A stretch of DNA of 5,143 nt from Candidatus Moraniibacteriota bacterium. Lineage in GTDB: Bacteria; Patescibacteriota; Minisyncoccia; CAIUEV01. A program made the position numbers and the translations under genes. The stretch is taken from assembly GCA_016867255.1 (NCBI GenBank), contig VGKB01000048.1, positions 1 through 5,143 of the forward strand, given 5' to 3'. The notes beneath the pieces were generated by a model. That model saw only the letters and a list, made by a program, of their open reading frames with translations, ran no database searches and was not told the DNA's origin. This document shows positions 1 to 5,143 of this stretch, in pieces (the stretch's first letter is position 1; each line of letters starts with the position of its first letter).

Positions 1-1
1 C

Positions 2-421
2 ATTCTTATGCAGTTTCTGGGAACTTTATCCCGCTACGACGTTTTCCCGTATACTTTTTTTGAAATTTTTAGGCAGACCGGCTATAACGTGGTGGCTAGC
101 CAGGAATATCAGTTTATTCCTCAATTCGCCCCTTACTTGGTGAATTATCATTACCTTAAAAATAAGATTACCGGCCAAGACGATCCGCTGGTTTACCGAA
201 TTCTCTATACCCCGCCAATGGCGGTAGGTTCGGGAGCCCCGGACAAGCTGGTAAAAGAAATTGTTTACACGAACCAAAAATACCAGAGCCACGTGCTGGA
301 TTTCTGGTGGGTCAAAGTTCCCCACCGCCCGCCCAGCCGGTTTTTATTTGGTTTTTCTTTAATATTCCTTGTCCTTTTTTGGCGGGGGAGAAAATTATTA
401 AGGAGTGATGCCAATGGATAA
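2..421 (+). CDS. C-terminal part of unidentified protein with a membrane segment near its end
   Basis: The reading frame is open to the left edge (Ile and Leu codons precede the first Met at position 8), so this is most likely the 3' part of a longer gene, and the ATG at 8 is probably internal. Numbered from that Met, residues 1-110 are rich in aromatic residues (for example FPYTFFEIF and VLDFWWV) with no motif I can assign. A hydrophobic stretch at about residues 112-125 (nucleotides 341-382) looks like one transmembrane helix, followed by a basic tail (RGRKLLR). Two guesses are possible: the C-terminus of a methyltransferase-like protein with an added anchor, or the last soluble region and helix of a multi-pass membrane glycosyltransferase. 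I cannot choose between them. The 3' end overlaps the next gene by 8 bases and carries that gene's ribosome binding site, so the two are probably co-translated. It stops with TAA. Confidence 0.7.
   Translation: MLMQFLGTLSRYDVFPYTFFEIFRQTGYNVVASQEYQFIPQFAPYLVNYHYLKNKITGQDDPLVYRILYTPPMAVGSGAPDKLVKEIVYTNQKYQSHVLDFWWVKVPHRPPSRFLFGFSLIFLVLFWRGRKLLRSDANG
400..405 (+). promoter_or_regulatory. Strong Shine-Dalgarno site deciding the glycosyltransferase start
   Basis: AAGGAG at 400-405 lies inside the end of the upstream gene, 8 bases before the ATG at 414. The same frame also offers GTG at 405 and ATG at 408, but GTG 405 overlaps the site and ATG 408 is only 2 bases from it. The spacing therefore favours 414. 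This is the only clear Shine-Dalgarno site before a gene in the window. Confidence 0.75.
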
Positions 422-1088
422 ATTCTATGTGGTTATTCCGGCCTTTAACGAAGGGCGGGTTATCAAAAAAGTCATAAGCGAGATACGGAAATCCGGGTTT
501 GAAAATATAATCGTGATTGACGACGGCAGCGATGACGACACTTTTGATCAAGCGAAAGAATCCGGCACCGTTGCGCTTCGCCACAAAATTAACCGCGGCA
601 AAGGAGCGGCGGTGAAAACCGGTATTGAAGCGGCAAAAATGGAGGGAGCGGAAATTATTGCGACTATGGACGGCGACGGACAGCATAATCCGGGAGACCT
701 CGGCAATTTGATTGAAAAAATCAAGGAGGGCTATGAAGTGGTGCTTGGCGCGAGGACTAAGAAGAGAGAATTAATGCCGTTGCGGAAAAGAATGGCTAAT
801 TTTGCCGCCAATGTTTTTACTTGGTATCTAAACGGGATTTGGGTGACGGATAGCCAATCCGGCATGCGCGCTTATTCAAAAAAAGCTTTGGATTTGGTTG
901 ACACCAAAAGCAGCCGCTATGAATATGACAGCGAAGTTATTCGGGAGATCTACCGCAATAAGCTGAAATTTACCGAAATTCCCATTGAAGTGCGTTATAC
1001 GGAATATTCTATGGGAAAAACCGAGAAACAGGGATTTTTGAATGGATTAAAAACTGTTTATAAAATGATATGGAACATCCTATCGTAA
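414..1088 (+). CDS. DPM1-like family 2 glycosyltransferase (polyprenyl-phosphate sugar synthase type)
   Basis: A GT-A fold glycosyltransferase of 224 residues, probably moving a sugar from a nucleotide-sugar donor to a polyprenyl phosphate on the cytoplasmic face of the membrane. Visible motifs, numbered from the ATG at 414, are: VVIPAFNE at 6-13; the nucleotide-binding acidic pair in VIDDGS at 34-39; NRGKGAAV at 60-67; the metal-binding DXD in MDGDGQHNP at 85-93 (D86, D88); GAR at 112-114; TDSQSGMR at 145-152; and YEYDSE at 169-174. This order is typical of the dolichol/undecaprenyl-phosphate mannose or glucose transferase branch. There is no C-terminal membrane domain, and the length fits the catalytic domain alone. 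The next gene, a DUF2304 membrane protein, could supply the anchor. The start at 414 is chosen from the AAGGAG site; 405 and 408 are in-frame alternatives. The sugar transferred cannot be read from the sequence. Confidence 0.93.
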   Translation: MDKFYVVIPAFNEGRVIKKVISEIRKSGFENIIVIDDGSDDDTFDQAKESGTVALRHKINRGKGAAVKTGIEAAKMEGAEIIATMDGDGQHNPGDLGNLIEKIKEGYEVVLGARTKKRELMPLRKRMANFAANVFTWYLNGIWVTDSQSGMRAYSKKALDLVDTKSSRYEYDSEVIREIYRNKLKFTEIPIEVRYTEYSMGKTEKQGFLNGLKTVYKMIWNILS

Positions 1089-1101
1089 ATTAAAATTTTT
1101 T

Positions 1102-1476
1102 ATGTCTCTACATCTCTACCAGATTGTTATCGCCATTATAGCAATCTTTATGATCTACCAAGGGATAGACAATTATATTAAAGGGAAACATCATCCAACA
1201 ATATTGAAATTGTTGGTAAGAGTTGTGGTTTGGGGTGGGATGGCGGCAGTTGCGCTTTTCCCAATGATTACCGTAACTCTGGCAAAAATAATTGGCATTG
1301 AAGGCAATCTTAACGCAGTAATTCTTACTGGATTTATCCTAGTTTTTTTAATGATTTTTAAACTGCTCTCCGCGATTGAGCGAGTAGAGTCTCAACTATC
1401 AGATGTAGTGAGGAATGATGCGTTAAAGAATCTTGAAACTCGCAACCCGAAACCTAAAACTCGGAGGAAAGAGTAA
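1102..1476 (+). CDS. Small DUF2304-type membrane protein, probable partner of the preceding glycosyltransferase
   Basis: A 124-residue protein with three predicted membrane helices at about residues 5-21, 37-56 and 70-90, then a charged, partly helical tail (IERVESQL at 92-99). Size, topology and position directly after a DPM1-like glycosyltransferase match the DUF2304 family (PF10066). In group A Streptococcus the small membrane protein GacJ binds the glycosyltransferase GacI and raises its efficiency in making undecaprenyl-phosphate-GlcNAc; a similar helper role is inferred here. It begins 13 bases after the stop of the glycosyltransferase with no visible Shine-Dalgarno site, so its translation may depend on the upstream gene. 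Oddity: residues 112-124 (starting ETRNPKPKTR) are encoded by a degenerate 7-base repeat tract and lie beyond the usual family end of about 110 residues, so the tail is probably not functionally conserved. Confidence 0.83.
   Translation: MSLHLYQIVIAIIAIFMIYQGIDNYIKGKHHPTILKLLVRVVVWGGMAAVALFPMITVTLAKIIGIEGNLNAVILTGFILVFLMIFKLLSAIERVESQLSDVVRNDALKNLETRNPKPKTRRKE
1435..1462 (+). repeat. Degenerate heptamer repeat tract A (GAAACTC type)
   Basis: Four consecutive 7-base units read GAAACTC, GCAACCC, GAAACCT and AAAACTC. They lie inside the 3' end of the DUF2304 gene and encode its basic tail. The period of 7 is out of step with codons, which argues that the repeat entered or expanded into the gene rather than arising from protein selection. 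Units with the same core occur in opposite orientation at 1510-1537. Confidence 0.6.
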
Positions 1477-1547
1477 CAGAAAAGCAAAGAAAAACATTGT
1501 CTTTACCAGATGTTTCATATTTCAAGTTTTATGTTTCATGACTTAAG
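1477..1547. other. 71-base gap before gmd, no convincing promoter
   Basis: This is the longest non-coding stretch in the window. It holds an A-rich first part (about 1477-1496) and heptamer tract B. A TTGTCT at 1497-1502 resembles a -35 box, but no -10 box lies at a suitable distance: CATATT at 1516 is 13 bases away and TATGTT at 1530 is 27 bases away. No hairpin followed by a T run is visible, so I call neither promoter nor terminator. Only a weak TAAG precedes the gmd start. Confidence 0.5.
1510..1537 (-). repeat. Degenerate heptamer repeat tract B, opposite orientation
   Basis: Read on the minus strand, four 7-base units are GAAACAT, AAAACTT, GAAATAT and GAAACAT. On the plus strand this appears as a 9-base direct repeat ATGTTTCAT at 1510-1518 and 1531-1539, 21 bases apart (three periods). 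The core matches tract A at 1435-1462 but is inverted, so the two tracts form a loose inverted repeat spanning the DUF2304 stop codon and the gap before gmd. Confidence 0.6.
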
Positions 1548-2591
1548 ATGAAAAAAGCTTTAATCACCGGCGTTACTGGGCAAGATGGCTCGTACCTTGC
1601 GGAATTTCTCTTAAAAAAAGGTTACGAGGTGCACGGAATGATCCGGCGTTCCAGTAATATAAACACTAACAGGATAGACCATTTATACAAAGATCCCCAC
1701 GTGAATGGGGTAAAATTATTTTTACACTATGGAGATCTGACGGACGCGAGCAATATTGCTCGCTTGTTAGAAAAAACAAAACCAGATGAAGTGTATAATT
1801 TGGGTGCCCAGAGCCACGTGCGGGTAAGTTTTGATATTCCCGAATATACGGCGGATGTGGTAGCGGTAGGAACTCTGCGATTGCTTGACGCGATCAGGGA
1901 TACTGGAATTAAAACTAAATTTTATCAAGCCGCAAGCAGTGAAATGTACGGCAAAGTAAGGGAGACACCCCAGAACGAAAAAACCCCTTTCTACCCACGT
2001 TCTCCATATGCTTGCGCTAAGGTCTACGCTTACTGGATAACCGTTAATTATCGGGAAAGTTATGATATTTTCGCTTGCAATGGGATTCTTTTCAATCATG
2101 AGTCTCCACGGCGAGGGAAAACTTTTGTTACCCGAAAAATCACTCGAGGCTTAGCCCGTATTCTTTCAGGCAAGCATCCTTGTATATTTTTGGGGAATCT
2201 AGACGCCAAACGAGATTGGGGCTACGCCAAAGATTACATTGAAGAGATGTGGTTGATGCTGCAACAAAAAAAGCCGGAAGACTTTGTCTTGGCAACCGGA
2301 GAAACACACAGCGTAAGAGATTTCGTTGAGGAATGTATGCGGCTTTCGAAAATAGATTTTGCCTGGCGAGGGAAAGGAGTTGACGAAGAGGGATTAGACC
2401 AAAAAACTGGCAAGGTGCTCATAAAAATTGATCCGCAATATTTTCGGCCGGCGGAAGTGGATTTACTGTTAGGCGATCCGAGTAAAGCCGAACAGAAATT
2501 AGGTTGGAAGGCTAAAACAACATTTAAAAAATTAGTAAAAATAATGCTGGAAGCGGATTTAAAGAAAGAGAAAGTGAAAATTGATATTTAA
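1548..2591 (+). CDS. gmd: GDP-mannose 4,6-dehydratase
   Basis: A cytoplasmic NADP-dependent short-chain dehydrogenase/reductase of the extended type. It converts GDP-D-mannose to GDP-4-keto-6-deoxy-D-mannose, the first step to GDP-L-fucose and several other 6-deoxyhexoses. At 347 residues it is full length for the family. Motifs: the nucleotide-binding loop TGVTGQDGSYL at 7-17; the NADP-phosphate-contacting RRSS at 33-36; LGAQSHVRVSF at 85-95; the active site S130, E132 and Y154 with K158 (SSEMYG and YACAK), equivalent to Thr132, Glu134, Tyr156 and Lys160 of the E. coli enzyme; and the hallmark run FNHESPRRGKTFVTRKI after ACNGIL. The conserved C-terminal RPAEVDLLLGDPSKA, followed by LGW, is present. 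All catalytic residues are intact. The ATG at 1548 puts the loop at the usual N-terminal position; only a weak TAAG precedes it. The 3' neighbour fcl is the classical partner. A GDP-heptose 4,6-dehydratase (DmhA type) is a related alternative because a heptose-kinase-like gene lies downstream. Confidence 0.96.
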   Translation: MKKALITGVTGQDGSYLAEFLLKKGYEVHGMIRRSSNINTNRIDHLYKDPHVNGVKLFLHYGDLTDASNIARLLEKTKPDEVYNLGAQSHVRVSFDIPEYTADVVAVGTLRLLDAIRDTGIKTKFYQAASSEMYGKVRETPQNEKTPFYPRSPYACAKVYAYWITVNYRESYDIFACNGILFNHESPRRGKTFVTRKITRGLARILSGKHPCIFLGNLDAKRDWGYAKDYIEEMWLMLQQKKPEDFVLATGETHSVRDFVEECMRLSKIDFAWRGKGVDEEGLDQKTGKVLIKIDPQYFRPAEVDLLLGDPSKAEQKLGWKAKTTFKKLVKIMLEADLKKEKVKIDI

Positions 2592-2600
2592 TATGTATGG

Positions 2601-2621
2601 ATCCCGGCTCAAAGCCGGGAT
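2601..2621. repeat. Perfect 9-bp palindrome with 3-base loop between gmd and fcl
   Basis: ATCCCGGCT at 2601-2609 pairs perfectly with AGCCGGGAT at 2613-2621 around a CAA loop, a G+C-rich hairpin in an A+T-rich 41-base gap. No T run follows, so it is a poor rho-independent terminator, and gmd and fcl should be co-transcribed. With its flanks (TGG before, GAAAC after) it resembles the short dispersed palindromes of the form TGGATCCCGG...CCGGGATGA found in many bacterial genomes. It ends 11 bases before the fcl ATG, and GGGA in its 3' arm is the nearest Shine-Dalgarno-like sequence. The hairpin could therefore dampen fcl initiation or stabilise the upstream RNA. The structure is certain; the role is inferred. 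Confidence 0.8.
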
Positions 2622-2632
2622 GAAACAACAAT

Positions 2633-3565
2633 ATGGAAAAAACATCCAAAATCTACATTGCTGGTCATACCGGTCTTGTCGGTTCCGCGATTACCCGAGT
2701 ACTCAAGAAAGAAGGATATAACAATCTTATAATTAAGGATTTAAAGGAGCTTGACTTAACTGACCAAAAAGCCACTTTGGAATTTTTTGAAAAAGAAAAA
2801 CCGGAATACGTATTTTTGGCAGCGGCCAAGGTAGGCGGAATTCAAGCTAATAATACTTACCCAGCCGAGTTCATCTATCAAAATCTGGCTATTGAGATAA
2901 ATATTATTAACGCCGCTTATCTAACTAGAGTAAAGAAACTTTTATTTTTGGGCAGTTCCTGCATTTATCCCCGCGAATGTCCCCAGCCGATCAAAGAAGA
3001 GTATTTTATGACCGGACCGCTCGAGGAAACTAATAAAGCTTACGCGGTAGCCAAAATCGCAGGTATTATTATGTGCCAGTCGTATAACCGGCAGTACGGC
3101 ACCAAATTTATTTCGGTAATGCCAACCAACTTGTATGGTCCGGGAGATAATTTTGATCTAAATTCTTCGCATGTTCTACCTGCTTTTTTGCGAAAATTCC
3201 ACGATGCCAAAGTGAATAGCCAAAAAGAAGTAATTATATGGGGTACCGGAGAACCTTACCGGGAATTTTTGCACGTGGACGACTTGGCGGACGCTTGCTT
3301 GTTTCTCATGAATAACTACGATGGTAGTGAAATAGTAAACATCGGTACAGGTGTAGATTTAAAGATTAAAGAGCTGGCGGAGATAATCAAAGATACAGTA
3401 GGCTTTGCCGGAATAATCGTGAATGATACATCTAAGCCCGACGGTACTCCTAAAAAACAATTGGACGTAACAAAACTGCACTCGCTGGGATGGAAACACA
3501 AGATAGAGCTCAAAGATGGGATAAAAAAGACTTATGAATGGTTCCTAAAAAACTACCATGCCTAA
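2633..3565 (+). CDS. fcl: GDP-L-fucose synthase (GDP-4-keto-6-deoxy-D-mannose 3,5-epimerase/4-reductase)
   Basis: A cytoplasmic NADPH-dependent enzyme (also called wcaG) that epimerises C3 and C5 of GDP-4-keto-6-deoxy-mannose and reduces C4, giving GDP-L-fucose. At 310 residues it is full length. Motifs: the nucleotide-binding loop GHTGLVGSA at 11-19; AAAKVGGI at 63-70; LGSSCIYP at 106-113; the catalytic S108, Y137 and K141 (YAVAK); MPTNLYGPGDNFD at 163-175; and H180 in SHVLPA. S108, C110, Y137, K141 and H180 correspond to Ser107, Cys109, Tyr136, Lys140 and His179 of the E. coli enzyme. Further on are REFLHVDDLADA, NIGTG and KPDGTPKKQLD, the substrate-binding C-terminal signature. It follows gmd by 41 bases, as in classical GDP-fucose operons, and overlaps the next gene by 8 bases. 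No clear Shine-Dalgarno site precedes the ATG. A reductase acting on a GDP-6-deoxy-heptose intermediate is the main alternative, since such enzymes belong to the same family. Confidence 0.95.
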   Translation: MEKTSKIYIAGHTGLVGSAITRVLKKEGYNNLIIKDLKELDLTDQKATLEFFEKEKPEYVFLAAAKVGGIQANNTYPAEFIYQNLAIEINIINAAYLTRVKKLLFLGSSCIYPRECPQPIKEEYFMTGPLEETNKAYAVAKIAGIIMCQSYNRQYGTKFISVMPTNLYGPGDNFDLNSSHVLPAFLRKFHDAKVNSQKEVIIWGTGEPYREFLHVDDLADACLFLMNNYDGSEIVNIGTGVDLKIKELAEIIKDTVGFAGIIVNDTSKPDGTPKKQLDVTKLHSLGWKHKIELKDGIKKTYEWFLKNYHA

Positions 3566-4403
3566 AGTTTCTGTAGTACTACTTACCTACAAATCAAATC
3601 CTTCTTATCTTAAAAAATCTATTGAAAGTGCCTTGAGACAGTCATTTAAAGACTTTGAGTTATTAATTATTGATGATGGCCCGGGCAATTACAATTTCCC
3701 GATTTTGGAAAAATTTCTGCAAAAAGACAAGCGAGTAAAAATAATCAAGAATGTAGTAAGACTTGGCCGGCTTAAAAGCCGGAATCTAGGTTTGAAAAAT
3801 GCCAGAGGGAAGTATGTTGCTGTGTTAGATAGCGATGATTATTGGTGTGATCGCAGTAAGCTTAAAAAACAGGTAAAATTTTTAGATCAGCATCTTAAAT
3901 ATGGGGCGGTTGGGACTGCTATGTATCTAATTGATAAAAATGGTAAGAAAATTGGCCAGATAAAATATCCTATCGCCGATCATGATATCCGCAAATACAT
4001 GCTTTCATCTTTTCAATTAGCTCATCCCAGTGTGCTTATACGAAAAAAAGCAGCGGGGAAAGTAGGGGGTTATCCAGAAAGTAGAATTTATAAATTTGCC
4101 GAAGATTACGATTTTTTTCTTAGGGTAGGACAAAAATATAAATTGGCTAATTTGTCCGAATATTGTTTATGCTATCGCGTCCATCAGGGAAGTGGCAGTA
4201 TCAATAATGAATTTAAACAAAAGCTGACAAGCATGATGCTTACAGCGAAATATTTTGGTCAGTATCCAAAAGGGACCAGCGCCTTAATTAAAAAAGTAGT
4301 AACTATAATGCTCCCCCGTTCCACAATGGACAGTTTAATAACTCGCAACAAATTTTTAAAGATGGCGTATCAAAGATTATCCGGAATAAATAAAAAATTA
4401 TAA
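3558..4403 (+). CDS. GT-A family 2 glycosyltransferase, probable glycan chain assembly
   Basis: A 281-residue inverting glycosyltransferase of the WcaA/spore-coat-polysaccharide type, likely adding a sugar from a nucleotide-sugar donor to a lipid-linked glycan in the cytoplasm. The N-terminal domain carries VSVVLLTYKS at 4-13, SALRQSF at 24-30, LLIIDDG at 35-41 (D39, D40), SRNLGLKNARGKYVAVLDSDD at 74-94 with the metal-binding DSD at 91-93, and W96. AHPSVLIRK at 155-163 and AEDYDFFLR at 181-189 provide the acceptor side and the likely catalytic acid/base region. The residues after DDG are PGNYN rather than the common S-x-D-x-T pattern, so the donor loop is slightly unusual. There is no membrane helix; the basic C-terminus may lie against the membrane. 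It starts inside fcl with an 8-base overlap (ATGCCTAA) and lacks its own Shine-Dalgarno site, which points to translational coupling. Its position makes a 6-deoxy GDP-sugar a reasonable donor, but this is inferred. Confidence 0.92.
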   Translation: MPKVSVVLLTYKSNPSYLKKSIESALRQSFKDFELLIIDDGPGNYNFPILEKFLQKDKRVKIIKNVVRLGRLKSRNLGLKNARGKYVAVLDSDDYWCDRSKLKKQVKFLDQHLKYGAVGTAMYLIDKNGKKIGQIKYPIADHDIRKYMLSSFQLAHPSVLIRKKAAGKVGGYPESRIYKFAEDYDFFLRVGQKYKLANLSEYCLCYRVHQGSGSINNEFKQKLTSMMLTAKYFGQYPKGTSALIKKVVTIMLPRSTMDSLITRNKFLKMAYQRLSGINKKL

Positions 4404-4407
4404 ATTA

Positions 4408-5143
4408 ATGATTATCTCTAAAACTCCTTTTCGGATGAGCTTTGTGGGCGGCGGTAGCGATTTAGCTTCTTTTTATGAGCGGGGCGAAGGCGCGGTTGTA
4501 TCTGTTGCGATTAACAAGTTTATGTATATTTGGGTGAACAAGAAGTTTGACGAAGACATCCGGATAAGCTATTCGGTGACTGAGGACGTGACGGCGGCTT
4601 CTAAGATAAAACATCCTATTGTGCGGGAAGCACTGAAAAAAATGGATATTGATGGGAGGATTGAAATTGCTTCTATCGCAGATATTCCTTCCAAAGGAAC
4701 CGGGCTGGGATCCTCTAGCGCTTACGCAGTGGGGCTTCTAAACGCCTTACATGTTTTCAAGAAGGAATATGCTTCTGCGGAAGATCTAGCGCGGGAGGCG
4801 TGCGAAATTGAAATCGATATTCTAAAAGAGCCGATCGGCAAGCAAGACCAGTATGCCTCGGCTTACGGAGGATTTAATTTCATCCGTTTTCATAGTGACG
4901 GCAGAGTCGACGTTGATCCGATAATTTGTCTTAAGGAAACTCGTAAAAGACTAGAAAAAAACATTCTGATGCTTTATACGGGCAGAACCCGTTCTGCTTC
5001 AAATATTCTTAAGGATCAGAAAAAAAATACGGAAAAAAAGACGGATAAATTCAAAATTATGCAGAAAATGGTTAGATTAGCCAACGATCTGAGGGAAGAA
5101 ATACAGAAAAATAACTTGGATTCCTTCGGAGAAATTTTACATG
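4408..5143 (+). CDS. GHMP-family sugar kinase, HddA-like (heptose 7-phosphate kinase type), 3' end missing
   Basis: An open frame of 245 codons runs off the right edge without a stop; family members are about 330-350 residues, so roughly the last quarter is missing. GHMP kinases phosphorylate small molecules with ATP. Seen here: the N-terminal substrate strand TPFRMSFVGGGSDL at 6-19; the ATP-binding motif 2 PSKGTGLGSSSA at 94-105; the following helix AYAVGLLNAL; and EPIGKQDQYASAYGG at 141-155, whose D147 is the likely catalytic aspartate. The GGGSDL opening together with GKQDQYASAYGG is typical of the D-glycero-alpha-D-manno-heptose 7-phosphate kinase (HddA) branch, which makes the 1,7-bisphosphate on the way to GDP-heptose. 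Fucokinase-type and other sugar-1-kinases are related alternatives. The ATG is 4 bases after the preceding stop and has no clear Shine-Dalgarno site. The pathway partners GmhA (isomerase), GmhB (phosphatase) and HddC (guanylyltransferase) are not in the window and would be expected beyond the right edge. Confidence 0.87.
   Translation, partial: MIISKTPFRMSFVGGGSDLASFYERGEGAVVSVAINKFMYIWVNKKFDEDIRISYSVTEDVTAASKIKHPIVREALKKMDIDGRIEIASIADIPSKGTGLGSSSAYAVGLLNALHVFKKEYASAEDLAREACEIEIDILKEPIGKQDQYASAYGGFNFIRFHSDGRVDVDPIICLKETRKRLEKNILMLYTGRTRSASNILKDQKKNTEKKTDKFKIMQKMVRLANDLREEIQKNNLDSFGEILH

Noticed and set aside
405..413. Upstream start codons GTG 405 and ATG 408 for the first glycosyltransferase
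   Set aside because: GTG 405 overlaps the Shine-Dalgarno site and ATG 408 is only 2 bases from it, while ATG 414 has ideal 8-base spacing and the conserved VVIPAFNE motif follows at the normal distance.
26..686. Minus-strand open frames at 26-325 and 312-686
   Set aside because: They lie opposite a coding frame and a well-supported glycosyltransferase, show no recognisable motifs, and have no gene-like context.
1195..1216. Inverted repeat CCAACAAT / ATTGTTGG with a 6-base loop in the DUF2304 gene
   Set aside because: It is A+T-rich, lies fully inside the coding region between the first two helices, and has no T run or second copy; chance is the simplest explanation.
1497..1535. Possible promoter before gmd (TTGTCT with CATATT or TATGTT)
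   Set aside because: The spacings are 13 and 27 bases, outside the usual 16-19, and the apparent boxes fall within the heptamer tract.
2601..2630. Rho-independent terminator after gmd
   Set aside because: The hairpin is followed by TGAAACAACA rather than a T run, and gmd and fcl belong to the same pathway, so termination here is unlikely.
1767..3513. Minus-strand open frames at 1767-2099, 2234-2422 and 3316-3513
   Set aside because: They are antisense shadows of gmd and fcl, whose conserved motifs fully explain the sequence.

Overview
This window is a compact, one-directional stretch of a surface-polysaccharide (glycan) gene cluster. All genes lie on the + strand. Genes overlap by 8 bases or are separated by 4 to 71 bases, so they probably form one operon or part of one. 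The window cuts both ends: the first gene lacks its 5' part and the last gene, a sugar kinase, lacks its 3' part.

Layout: (1) the C-terminal part of an unidentified protein with a membrane segment near its end (2-421); (2) a DPM1-like family 2 glycosyltransferase (414-1088) followed by a small DUF2304-type membrane protein (1102-1476), a pairing seen in polyprenyl-phosphate-sugar synthases; (3) a 71-base gap carrying degenerate 7-base repeats; (4) GDP-mannose 4,6-dehydratase, gmd (1548-2591); (5) a 41-base gap holding a perfect 9-bp palindrome; (6) GDP-L-fucose synthase, fcl/wcaG (2633-3565); (7) a second GT-A glycosyltransferase (3558-4403); (8) a GHMP-family sugar kinase resembling D-glycero-alpha-D-manno-heptose 7-phosphate kinase, HddA (4408 to the right edge).

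How they work together: Gmd and Fcl would turn GDP-mannose into GDP-L-fucose. If the GHMP kinase belongs to a GDP-heptose pathway, the two could instead, or in addition, make a GDP-6-deoxy-heptose. The 3558 glycosyltransferase would add such a sugar to a growing glycan. The first glycosyltransferase with its DUF2304 partner would charge undecaprenyl phosphate with a sugar for use on the outer side of the membrane.

Organism: moderate A+T content, tight packing, mostly weak or absent Shine-Dalgarno sites, only TAA among the six visible stop codons, and degenerate heptamer repeats that run into a coding tail suggest an uncultured bacterium, possibly of the Candidate Phyla Radiation (Patescibacteria). 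This is an impression from style, not a proof. I see no RNA gene, CRISPR array, insertion sequence, phage gene or convincing promoter, and no wholly new system. The least ordinary elements are the two opposed heptamer tracts, the palindrome between gmd and fcl, and the question of which GDP-sugar is made.
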